Below the pieces are notes generated by a model, which searched no databases, was not told the DNA's origin, and was given only the letters and a program-made list of their open reading frames with translations. Shown here in pieces: positions 8,285 through 18,232 of a stretch of DNA of 23,033 bases. A program made the translations under genes and the position numbers. Where the stretch lies: positions 1 to 23,033 of the forward strand of contig JBNGIS010034957.1 in assembly GCA_049999725.1 (NCBI GenBank), written 5' to 3'. This DNA comes from Haplomitrium mnioides (Eukaryota; Marchantiophyta; Haplomitriopsida; Calobryales). Position 1 is the first letter of the stretch, and every line of letters begins with the position of its first letter.

Positions 8285-10157
8285 ATGAGTGGAGAGAGAC
8301 TTTCCTCACCTAGTTTCAAGGGAGTTATCCTTCCCTTGGATTGGAAGAAGAAGCTGATGGTAGAGAGGATAGGGCTTGGGACTCGTTTGAGATGTTGAGG
8401 CAGATTTATTCTCCAGCTATAGTAGCAGAGTTCATGGAGGGACTCAAGGGTCATGAGGTGACTATGCGCAGGAAGACCTTCGACATCACCTCTACTCTCA
8501 TTCACAGTGTGTATAGGCTCTCGAGTAATGGAAAGAATGAGCTTATGTTGGTGAAGAAGGAGGACATGCTTCGTTTGATGGTGCCTAGTGCTGGTGGTTG
8601 TAAGGATGGGTGGATGGTGACGGATGTCCGAGATCAGAGGTTACGAGAGGTAGCGTCCACATAGACATGTCTTGTGACTCTTGAGAAGGGGTCTTATATT
8701 TCGGGTAGGTTTCTACTTATGCTTTATGGACGTGCTATACAGACTCGCTATCAATGGGCGTCCTTGTTTTGCAATGTTGTTTTGAGAATGTTTACCATGA
8801 GGAGTCAGACTAGTTATGTGGGGCCGATTGTTTACCACATATTGCATAATGTGAGTTTGCTCGAGGAGGTGGAGAGGAGGGAGATGGATAGCATGAGATC
8901 TTGTATGGCCATTCCTCCGAGGGTGACACCTTTGATAGTGATGTCACCTACTATATCCACACCAAGAGCGGAGACACAAACACCTCCTATACTACGTGAG
9001 GATATCATTGAGGATATGGTGACCCCTCTACCTCTTGTTGGGAGCACTATGATGACATCAACATGGTCATTTGCGGCATTTGATGAGAGGAAAAGGAGTG
9101 GATTAGAGTGTGGTGGAGTGTCATGAGATGCCACTCCTATTGAGACATTTGAGGCAGGTGACACTGATCTCGAGGGGGCCGATCCAGCGAGACCACATGT
9201 AGAGAGTTGTGGAGTGGATGTCCCAACTTTGATGGCTGCTCTAAGGGAGACACATGCCCCATCTATGAAGGCGGGACCATCCACACAAGCAGACAAGTTG
9301 TTGGGAGTCTGTGATGACTTATTCTACATAGCTTCTAATTTGCAGCGTCAAGCGACTACATTGTGAGCTGGTGTACTACATGAGTGGAGGAGAGCAATGG
9401 TGTATCCTTTGACCACACCATAGTATTTGGCATTGATGGTGAGACAGGGTAAGTTACAGCAGAAGCTTGTGCGTACTCAGATGCGGACTTCCAAGGAGCG
9501 TCAAGTTTTGGTGGATCGAGTACGAGGGATGGAGAGGTTGGCAATTGAGTTGGGGTTATCTCTCATGGATGCACATCAAAGTGTGGCAGATCATGCTACG
9601 AGATTGGAGGAGATGGGTGCTCTCAGATAAAAAACGACAACATACAATGCTTTGGTGGCCCGGGGCGATGGGCCTCCCGAGCATGTGCGAGCGATATTGG
9701 AGAAGGTGGCGACTTCCACTCTCGGTCAGTTTGAACATTTGTATGAGAGTCTCTGTGCTAAGAACATGGCTCTGTCATCTTCTATTCGTGGGAAGGCGAA
9801 AGCCAAGGAGAAGTTGAGGAGGTGTGTGTCTCACCTTGTGGCGATGGTTGAGGGGAGGAAGGAGACAAAGAATGAGGAAATTCGAGATGCAAAGGTACAA
9901 GGACAGATAGAGAGATGAGTGAGAGGGTGGAGGATATGATTGGCTCCACTGCTATGTTACCACCTTCTACTACCCCTTTTGAGAGGAAGAGAAGATCTGA
10001 GTTTTTGGCGGAATCTGGTGTAGCTCCACTTCGTATGGGCGAGTCTAAGGATGCCTCGGACGAGGAGGAGACCCTAGTGTTTTGACAGGCGATAGTGAGG
10101 ACACGAGGAAGACAGGGTTCTAGTAGTAGAGTTAGGCCATGGAGGAGGATGGGTTAG
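8285..10157 (+). pseudogene. Long decayed reading frame in the nested insertion, N-terminal globular part plus C-terminal coiled coil
   Basis: The ATG at 8285 starts MSGERLSSPSFKGVILPLD. A frameshift near 8340 moves the reading to frame 1, which stays coding-like to 9915 with stops only at 8662, 9124, 9364, 9421 and 9628. Another shift near 9905 moves it to frame 3, which runs to 10157 with one stop at 10083. The implied ancestor is about 620 residues. The first 200 form a compact domain (AIVAEFMEGLKGHEV, then KTFDITSTLIHSVYRL, then GRAIQTRYQWASLFCNVVLR, then YVGPIVYHILHN). A Thr/Pro-rich linker follows, then a charged helical region (about 9430-9910) with SKERQVLVDRVRGMERL. The pattern vaguely recalls plant transposon-associated 'putative plant transposon protein' domains, but I cannot assign it. 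A DNA- or RNA-binding role is inference. It is much richer in G+C than the chromovirus around it. Confidence 0.6.
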
Positions 10158-11109
10158 CTAGATATTATGGCAATTTTGTTTGTGCTTTTAGTAATCTAGT
10201 TTCTGTATATATGTTGTTGTAGTCCATTTAGAGGAGTGGTTGTTAGTAATAAATTTTGTTAGCATTAGTGGTTGTTGTGGCAGTTAGTAGTAGTTGTGGC
10301 AGTTGCCACTTGACATGGTCAGAGTGTTTCCGCGGGGGGTATAACTCCGTGTTGGATGTTTTTTTTATAATCATCATGAATACATTTTCAGCATACATAG
10401 CACATTGAGAAAAAGACTGGCGGTAGATATGATCCCGAGTGTATGTTGATTTGCGTTGATGATACTTGATGAGTTACTAGTGAGATAGTGTAATCTTGCA
10501 AGTGTAGCTTGATCTCGTAGATTTCCTTGATTCTTGATTGATGGGTTAGTAGAATATTTAGATCTTGAGTAATGTGTGGCAAGGGTGTTCGAGTCGTGTT
10601 CTGCTTGGGTTTTTAATTTGTTGAGGATTGTTAGACTGACAACAATTCTTGATTCCTTAAAAATTTCAACAGTATGTGACTTGAATCTATAGGTTGGACT
10701 AGGATTGGAGAGGGCAGACTTAAGTGCCAAAGATTTCCGGGCCAAGCCATGGACTCAATCTAGCTAGGCTCTTAATTCTCCTTTTGGCTCGGTCCTTGAG
10801 GAAAATCAACATGTCATCACATAAAGATTTGATCTTCTTTGGTTAGCATGTCAATGTTAAGTATTAAGGAAAATTCATCTAGTTTTCATGAGAAGTATGG
10901 AAGTGGATAACCCTTTTTGAGAGCTCATGAGGATAGAATTATCAGCCTTTGGGTGTTAGGAGAAATACTCACTTTGGTTTGGAAAAGTCTAAATAAGCCA
11001 ATTCAAGTCAATATGTGTATAAGGTGTTAAATATATAAGAAAAGCACTTTCCCTCCTCATTTCCCAATGGTTCGACCTCTGGTTTTGTCACTTTTGGACA
11101 ATTGGAGTG
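10158..11109. other. Right non-coding part of the nested insertion
   Basis: No gene was recognised. There is a G-run (CGCGGGGGGTATAAC, about 10331-10345) followed by a T-rich stretch. The minus strand is open for 123 codons at 10374-10745, but its composition does not look like a protein. Confidence 0.4.
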
Positions 11110-11126
11110 CAACCACCGTATTATAG
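11110..11126 (-). repeat. Right terminal inverted repeat of the nested insertion
   Basis: The reverse complement reads CTATAATACGGTGGTTG. It pairs with 6663-6679 at 15 of 17 positions and abuts the chromodomain codons of copy A. Confidence 0.75.
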
Positions 11127-14100
11127 TCGCATTTCCAACAAACCAAATATTCAACAATCTCATGATGGCCATGGTAATGAGTACATTTCTACAAGAGTTG
11201 TTCAACCTCAAACTCTTCATGACCATCAATGAGTTCAAGGGATGGAGAGGGTTTTTGTGTACTTGTAAACAAGGTAGAGCGAGGTACAAAAACCTATAGT
11301 AAAGAGACATGAAAGACTAGATGAATCTTCATGCAAGAAGGTAAACCCAACTAATAGACCACTTTGCCAATAGAAGCAGAAATAAAAAATGGTCCAATAA
11401 AGTGAGCACTATGCTTGTAAGAATGAAGTAAAGGAAAACTAGAAGTGGAGAGACAGACTTGGTCACCTGTAGCAATGGTCACCTCTTGGTGATGAGCATC
11501 GACATATTGTTTTTGTGGATTACAAGCGACTTTGAGTTTTTCCTTGACACGTTAAATGTCGTGGTGTAAACAATGGAGATTATCATCTATGGCTGAACTC
11601 TTGGAGGTTGACAGTGATGCATGTTGAAAACTAGATATTGTGGTTGGATCCTCACCATACATATAAAAAAAATATGTGGCTCATGTGGAGCTATTGATGG
11701 AGTTATTTTAAAAGAACTTCACAAGAGATAGCAACCAATCCCATTCTTCTTGTTCTTCAAAGATAAATGCTTGAAATATATCTTCAATAGCACAATTGGC
11801 CCATTCAATTTGATCATCATATTCATGGTGGTAAGCACTAGACATGGCTAATTTGGTTTTTAAGAGACCAAATATTATGGGTCAAAACATGCAAGCGAAT
11901 TGAGTGTTGTGGTAAAAAATAATTACTTTAAGGATACCATGATGAAAGTAGACTACTTCCAAATAAATACAAGCTAACTCAAGTGATGTCACTAATTTAG
12001 AAGTTGGATGAATAATGATCTTTTTCCTAAGTTTGTCCACAAAAATCACAATGGCATCATAGCTTGTAGAAGTATGTAATAGCTCACATACAATTTCTAT
12101 GCTCATATTTTCTCATCGTTGATTGGGAATAGAAGGCGGTTGTAATAAGCCTCCATGTTTAAAATTGGTAGATTTGTTATATTGACAAGCCAAACAACTC
12201 CGAACATATACCTCCACATCTTGATGCATCTTAGACTAATAGTAAAATCATTGAGACAATATTTTTTGTCCACCATGTAAGATGAATTGGAATTTTTGAC
12301 AAGATGTTGAGTTCAAACATGCGGGTCAAGACATTTTCAATTTTTCATTTTCCTCCCATATATACCATCTTTACATGAAAGTGTTGTTGCCACTTGGCTC
12401 ATTGAATCTATCTTTTGAAGTGCTTTTTTGTGTTTCTAAACAGTTTAGAGGTTTATGATCAATCTTGACAATTAAACTCCTTATCTCCTAGATAATGTTT
12501 TCGATGCTTGGTTAATAACACAATTGCTAGTTCCTCCCGCTCCGTGGTAGAGTAGTTTTGCTCAATATCACTTAGCTTCATAGAAAAGAAAGTAATAGAG
12601 TGCAACCATCCTTATATTCTTATTGCAAAACACAGCCAAAAGCTTTTGTTGATACATCAACTCAAAGTTTTATTTGTCGTTTAGAGTCATACCATTAGAG
12701 AATAAGAGCATGAAGAAATGATTTCTTCAATGGTTAAAATGCCAACTATTTTGGAGCCTCTCATATCCACTTATGACTTTTCTTGAGAAAATTGGTCAAT
12801 AGCTCTCTTATTTGTGGGAAACCTTTCACAAATTGACAATAAAACCGAGCAAGTATCACAAATTCTCTTCTAATTTCATATTTTGACATTTTAGCATATA
12901 GCTTATGGTTTTGAAGTACCTTCAATGTCGTACGAAGGTGTTGTTGATGATCTTGAAGATTTTTGGTGTAAATAAGAATATCATCCAGAGAGACAATAAC
13001 AAACTTATCCAAGACAGATAAAAAAAATGTCATTTATAAAACCCAAAAAGGTTGCAAAAGCATTAGTTAATCCAAAAAAACACAACAAGATATTCAAAAT
13101 GCCCATATCGATTGCAAAATGTTGCTTTTTTGTACATCACTCTCTGCAATTTGGATTTGGTTATATACTCTTTTCAAATCCAACTTTGTAAAGTAGTTTA
13201 CTCCCTGAAGTTGATCAAATAAATCATCCATTCTTGGTAATGGATATTCATTTTTCATTGTTTGTTGATTGAATGCTTAGTAGTCAATACACATCTTCAT
13301 ACTCCCATCTTTTTTTTAACAAATAATATCGGTGCACTATACGTCAAGATGTCTCGTTGAATAAATCCTTTCTCTAATAATTAAGTGGTTTGAGATTTGC
13401 ATTCTTCTAGCTCATGAGAAAGCAAACAATGTAGTGTTTTGCATGGTGGAGTATTTCTTGGAGCAACCTCAATCTTGTGATCAATGCATCATTTAAGCAA
13501 CAAACCATAAGGTAAATCATTGGGAAAAACATCATGGAACTCTTTCAAAACCCCTTGAAGTTCATGTGGAACTTTGTGCTTTGAGTCTTCTTTATCAATT
13601 TTGACCTCACGTATGAGTTCTAAAAGTACCACATTATTGAATTTGCTCCAATCACATATATGTGTAGTTGCCTTGACTGAGTTGATACTCGATCTCTCCA
13701 AATCTTCCATTGAGATGTTGTGAGTGTCTTCTTTTTCCAATCCACTTATGGATTATGTTTTCTCAACCACTTCATTCATAGAAACATGTTGTAGCTTGCC
13801 AATGCTATCGTATTCCATTTTAATTTTTGTTGATAGTTGCTCATATCTAAAGTTATACTTTGAGATAACCTTTCAATTGCCTCACTTTGGCTATTTTCCA
13901 TTTCAACCATCTTATACTTCTTTTTTCTCAAGTGGCAACTTCAAATTTAATGTTATAGCTTGTGATGAACAATTTTGTTGTGCTCCAAAATCCATCAAAA
14001 CTCTTATTGGAGATCCATCCATCCATCCATCAACCACAATTAGTCCTTCATTTTTTGTTTTTCTATATAGCACATTTGATTTTGTTGAGTTCTTCTCTCA

Positions 14101-15010
14101 TCTTTCTTCTTCATCCTAGCAAAATCATGACGTTTTTTTTACTAGCATCTATTATTTTTCTAATATTCGTTGTCTTACTTCATTGTTGATATTATAAAGA
14201 GGTCGTGAGAACACTTGGCCTTGATTGCATTGTATTGCTCTACAATTTGATGCAATGTGTTATTTTTATCACAATTGTAGTATATTCTAGTTTCTAGTCA
14301 ATCTTCTATCTTCTTTTTCGTAGCATTTTGTGGTCCTTCGTGTTGGTGATTTGCGTGATTGAAATCTCTCTTTCATATTTTCCAACCTCATAGGTGTAAG
14401 GCCATGATTTCCTCACATTTGCATAATTCCCTCCTCAAATCTTTCTTATTAACCCTTGCAAACATTTGTCAAAGGTTAGAGCTGAACTTATATCTTCAAT
14501 TTAAACTTGTAAACTTTGAAACTCTTCAATGTACCTTGCAACGATTTCTTGTTGCTCTTGCTTCTAAAGCTTAGTTTTGGCGATCAATGTAGAGTCTACC
14601 ACTTAGAAATTTTGGTGCAAACTCTCTTTAAGATTGCTCCACAAAAGTTGTTCTCCTTGTGTGCTTTTTTGTCGCTCTCATGTTTGTAACCAAAGAGATG
14701 CATGCTCCATTAAAAATAGCCTTGCAAATAGTCATTTTTCCAAATGCAAAGCATTCAAAAAATACAATATATGAACTTCCATTTGATAAACCCACCCTTC
14801 TAGAATACCAACTATACAAATTCCTCCATAAAACTCCACTTTACACGGCTTGCTCATCTTTTGAAGCAACGTTTCTTGACTTCTTATTTTCACCATCTCT
14901 ACTATTAGCATGTTTGTTTTTTGGTAGATTGCTATAAGAGTTGCTTGAAGCTCTTCCAACTTTTCCATCATCCAAACTCCTCCTTCCGAATTGTTGGAGT
15001 TTGCCTTCAT
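11127..15010 (-). pseudogene. gag-pol: Decayed Ty3/gypsy chromovirus gag-pol (copy A)
   Basis: Minus-strand frames give all domains in order, broken by many stops and shifts. Gag: GWVYQMEVHILYF near 14.79-14.83 kb. Protease: GSPIRVLMDFGAQQN near 13.98-14.02 kb, where the active D[ST]G reads DFG. RT: PHELQGVLKEFHDVFPNDLP near 13.5-13.6 kb, FVKKKDGSMKMCIDY near 13.3 kb, YFTKLDLKRVYNQIQI at 13.13-13.2 kb, and SLDDILIYTK near 12.97-13.0 kb, where YxDD has become SLDD. RNase H: VDVSTKAFGCVLQ near 12.62-12.66 kb. Integrase: zinc-finger tail CLACQYNKSTNFKHGG near 12.15-12.2 kb and core at 11.77-12.11 kb with SSAYHHEYDDQIEWAN. Chromodomain: EIVEYLVCWK up to 11127. The usual integrase SDRD..F block reads FYHNTQF, so a catalytic Asp is lost. 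The encoded enzymes copied and inserted the element; this copy is dead. Confidence 0.93.
14011..14030. repeat. ATCC tetranucleotide microsatellite in the protease region
   Basis: About four and a half ATCC units follow the protease active-site codons. In the minus-strand reading they give a Gly-Trp-Met-Asp-Gly run, so slippage here probably added or shifted codons. Confidence 0.6.
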
Positions 15011-15649
15011 GATTTTTTGTCACAACTTAACTACTAATCACTTATATGAAAACAAATACGCACATACTCAGAAAATGCAAAATAGATAAAATAAAAGGCT
15101 TAGTTGAGGCTAGAACGGAATCACAAAACCTCTCTAAAAAATTACAAACAAAAAATCTTTTTTGCATTTGCTTATACGTTACTTGAATAGAAATATGACA
15201 CTTGGAGCTGAACTCTTCTAAAAGAGCTTGGTTCAAATCCATTTTCTATCTACTACAAAAATTAAATAAAACAATTCCATGTAACACCATAATTTATTAC
15301 ATGTAAGATAACATGCTTTCTTGATTCCATTACAAAAACCATAAAGTCATCCTTTAAGTCATATACTAAATTTTGATGAAAGAAATGTTTGTCAATATTA
15401 AACATATGAATATTAAAATAATTCAATAGAGGAATTCAAAGAGGTACAAATGTTCCTCTATCCATTGATTTCTATAGCATGAAGTCAAACTTCTTATCTT
15501 TATCTATAAAGGATGGGATATCCGTTATCTTTTATTCATGAAAACTTGAAAGTTCAACTCTATGAGAGTTAATGCAAAGTGAAAATTCCACTAATCCAAA
15601 TGGTCTTTAGTACTTCTCTAGAGAGAGGTAGTCCACACTCTTTAGAGAA
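15011..15649 (-). other. 5' leader of chromovirus copy A
   Basis: This stretch lies between the primer-binding site and gag and has the length and position of an untranslated leader. The 66-codon open stretch at 15042-15242 (-) has no recognisable features. Confidence 0.5.
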
Positions 15650-15667
15650 GACCAAACTCTGATACCA
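15650..15667 (-). other. Primer-binding site, initiator tRNA-Met type
   Basis: One base inside the right LTR the minus strand reads TGGTATCAGAGTTTGG. The first 11 bases match the classic plant retrotransposon site complementary to the 3' end of initiator tRNA-Met. This fixes the element's orientation (minus) and the LTR edge. Confidence 0.92.
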
Positions 15668-15668
15668 T

Positions 15669-16248
15669 TGTAACACCACACACTCACACACATTACAAAC
15701 ACAAGTTGGGGTAAGTACAACACATACAAGCTAGCACAAGAGTAGCATACAAAGAACTTCCAAAACCCACAAGGAAAGAGATGCCCAACAAGATACTCTC
15801 CTTTCTTTATGTACTAAATAAAAATAAACTCACTTACATAGTGGAGAAACCTTATTGGTTTCATTTCTATCCTCTTGTGATTGAACTGCCTTTTTCTCTC
15901 ACTCTAACTAGACTAACCTTTGGGTTTTTATGCTTTTGCTATGTTTCCTTATCTTATAACCTTTTATTTCTATTTAGTTCTCTTTCTGCTATATGTTATA
16001 ATCCTAGAACCTTCTACTTCCTTTAATCTTTTGCTTGCTATATGTCTTTATTATCTTCCAAAGTAGTCTTTCTAGACTTTCTTATTTACTTTAATTTGTT
16101 GACATTCTCTCCTCTTGCAATGTGTTCTTCTCTCTATAATAGCCATCATTTTTTGAGACTTTAACTTAGTAATGACTTTCTAGACATAGTTAACTCTATA
16201 CATTACTCTATTTTTAACTATTGCTTACTAAAGTTTGTACTCATTACA
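15669..16248 (-). repeat. Right LTR, shared by chromovirus copies A and B, 580 bp
   Basis: The block begins TGTAACACCACAC and ends CTCATTACA, giving TGTAA...TTACA inverted ends. The primer-binding site of copy A lies at its left. On its right, where plain flanking DNA is expected, a polypurine tract and internal sequence of a second copy follow. It aligns with 5990-6561. Confidence 0.9.
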
Positions 16249-16578
16249 AGCCTCCTCTCTTTTAAGAAGAAACATCCTCATTGCAAGGAAGAGAGTTCTC
16301 AAAAGAAAAAAACTAGAGCTCATACATTGGCCAAATTCTCCAAGGGTTTCCATGTGGCTTCATAAAAGGGGTAGCTTTTCTAACAAACCAAATATTCAAC
16401 AATCTCACAATGGCCATGATGACAAGTATGTTTTATCAAGAGTTTTTCAACCTCTAACTCTTCATGAGCATCAATAAGTTCAGATAGTGGAGAGGGTTCT
16501 TGTGTACTTGTAAAGGAGGTAGAATGATGTACAAAAACATGTAGTAAAGAGACATCAAAGACTAGATGAATCTTCATC
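16249..16578 (-). pseudogene. pol: Truncated 3' internal fragment of chromovirus copy B with chromodomain tail
   Basis: Next to the LTR the minus strand has a purine-rich tract (AAAAGAGAGGAGGC). Further in it reads CEIVEYLVC-(stop)-KSYPFYEATW followed by PLENLANV, a recognisable chromodomain (EYLVKWKGYP..EATWE pattern) lacking the copy A insertion. Similarity to copy A runs from 16366-16578 against 11127-11335 and stops just after GACTAGATGAATCTTCAT. Chromodomains help direct integration to marked chromatin. The fragment preserves the uninterrupted target site of the nested insertion. Confidence 0.85.
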
Positions 16579-16609
16579 TATGCTTGTGTTATGGATGTTT
16601 TAACCTATA

Positions 16610-18120
16610 GGTATATTATTTCCTTTGCAATGCTTCATAATTTGGTCATACATATGATGGATGTCATGACGACTTACTTTTATACTATTATTGATACTAA
16701 GATCTATATGAAAGCCCCTCACGAGTTACTCCAATGAGTGAAATTTCATATTGAGGGGGAGCAAACACAAAAACTCAATCAAAATTTATTATTTAGCATT
16801 CAAGACATGACTGCTACAAAGAAAAATAGACATATAGTTTGACATGCAAGTAGTGTGTTTTACACACCTTCTTAGCCTTTAGTTGATGGATTTTCCAATA
16901 TGACTTCTATTGAACATTAGACAAAGCAAAAACACATTGAACAACCTACTATTGCAAATGTACAAAGTGTGATATACATATCTACTATACACATGGTCTC
17001 ATTATGTGGTCTCAAACAGAGTGGACAAATTTGGTATTGCAGATTCAAGGTTGAGATGGTTGACTTAAAATTCATCAATGAAGACATCCCTCACTATTTA
17101 TTCCTCAAATACAAAGATTAGAAATTTGTCATACTTACAACCTATTTGATGACATAAATATTTTTGAAACTCCCAGATTGATTGCACAAACAATCCAAAC
17201 CTTAAAAGGAGTCTTTGAATTGAAAGACATTGGTGAACCAAGCTACTGTCTTGGAACTCAGTTTGACTACCTCCCTCATAGGATTCTTATGAGTCACACC
17301 ATCTAAACAACAAAAATTCATAAGTAATTTAATATATAAAACTCAAAGCCTATAAGTACTCGTATTGATTTAAGATACTTAGATCTTACAAATGATATGC
17401 TTCACAAACACCAAGAGAATGAACAAATTCTTGGATTTCAGAAACCTTATCTGTCTGGTATAAGTGCCCTACTATATGTAGCCAATCAAACTTGCCTAGA
17501 TTTTAGTTTTGCGGTAAGTCTACTTGCCAAACACAGTGCTCAACCAGCCATTGGAGATTGAAATGACGTCAAACGTGTACTTAGATATTTACAAGACACT
17601 CTTGATATGGGTTTACATTTCTCACAAACCATGGACTTTGTTCTAACAGGCTTCACAAATGAAAAGTATTTTTCCGACCTTGATGATGCCAAGTCACCAA
17701 TAGGTTTTATCTTCTTACATGGCTCTACAACTATTTCATGGAAAAGTACTAAGCAAATATTAATTTCTACTTCATGAAATCATGTTGAGATCATCACTTT
17801 GTATGAAGCTACCCAAGAATGTATTTGCTGCCTAGTTGCTCATATTCATTATAATACAAGACAAAAAGCAATCTATACTCGTAGAGTCATTTATGAGAAT
17901 AGTCGCACTTGTATTACTTAGATTTCCCAAGGGTTTATTAAAAGGGATCAAACAAAGCAAAGTGCCCCAAAACTATTATATAAACATGAGCAACATAGGG
18001 ATTCTATTATAGTGGAGTAGATTTCCTCCATCTAAAATCAAGTGGACCTCTTCACCAAATTCCTAACACATGCCCTACATAATGAATATATCTTATGTGT
18101 TTTGCATGTGTCATTATAAT
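16610..18120 (+). pseudogene. pol: Decayed Ty1/copia reverse transcriptase and RNase H
   Basis: Plus-strand motifs in order: HNLVIHMMDVMTTYFYTIID and KIYMKAP (16640-16710), CGLKQSGQIWYCRFK (17005-17049), FDDINIF (17144-17164, the YVDD active site with both Asp kept but in a shifted frame), GVFELKDIGEPSYCLGTQF (about 17210-17265), LSGISALLYVANQT (17453-17494), RVLRYLQDTLDMGL (17575-17616), SPIGFIFLHGSTTISWKS (17695-17748), LYEATQECICCL (17799-17834), QGFIKRDQTK (17929-17958) and DLFTKFLTHAL (18045-18077). This is the classical RT-RNase H order. Stops and frameshifts are frequent. Gag, protease and integrase are missing upstream, where the chromovirus fragment begins directly. Confidence 0.92.
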
Positions 18121-18214
18121 CTATTGCAACAAGAAAAATCCACAAGTTCAGACTAAGAGCGACATTACTTATTTCAATCAATGCATACTCAATCTCTATA
18201 TACACTACGTTGGA

Positions 18215-18232
18215 TCTTTAGAGGGAGCTTAT
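18215..18232 (+). other. Possible copia polypurine tract
   Basis: TCTTTAGAGGGAGCTT lies about 100 bp after the end of RNase H, where a copia polypurine tract and 3' LTR are expected. The sequence after it does not start with a clear TG and no partner LTR was found, so this is tentative. Confidence 0.4.

Larger units (their letters stand above)
6663..11126. mobile_element. Nested insertion with terminal inverted repeats, 4464 bp, class uncertain
   Basis: Comparing copies A and B of the chromovirus shows that A is interrupted inside the chromodomain codons. The two edges of the interruption form an inverted repeat: CTATAAGACTGTGGTTG at 6663-6679, and the reverse complement of 11110-11126, CTATAATACGGTGGTTG. 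They match at 15 of 17 positions. The insert is clearly richer in G+C between about 7.0 and 10.3 kb than its flanks. It holds a motif array (7049-8240) and one long decayed frame (8285-10157). A target duplication is unclear: 3-6 bp around GGCTAC may be duplicated with mutations. Ends reading (C/G)ACTATAA could be a degraded CACTA terminus, but this is speculative. No DDE transposase was recognised, so it may be non-autonomous or of a new type. Confidence 0.72.

Noticed and set aside
8832-9296. 154-codon minus-strand open stretch
   Set aside because: It is a shadow of the GC-rich plus-strand frame, whose codon pattern, domain-like sequence and continuation to 10157 are much more convincing.
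10331-10345. G-rich run taken as a possible retrotransposon polypurine tract
   Set aside because: No LTR follows it and no matching sequence is found upstream; the surrounding insert has inverted rather than direct terminal repeats.
10374-10745. 123-codon minus-strand open stretch
   Set aside because: No start context, motif or protein-like organisation; it lies in the non-coding right part of the nested insertion.
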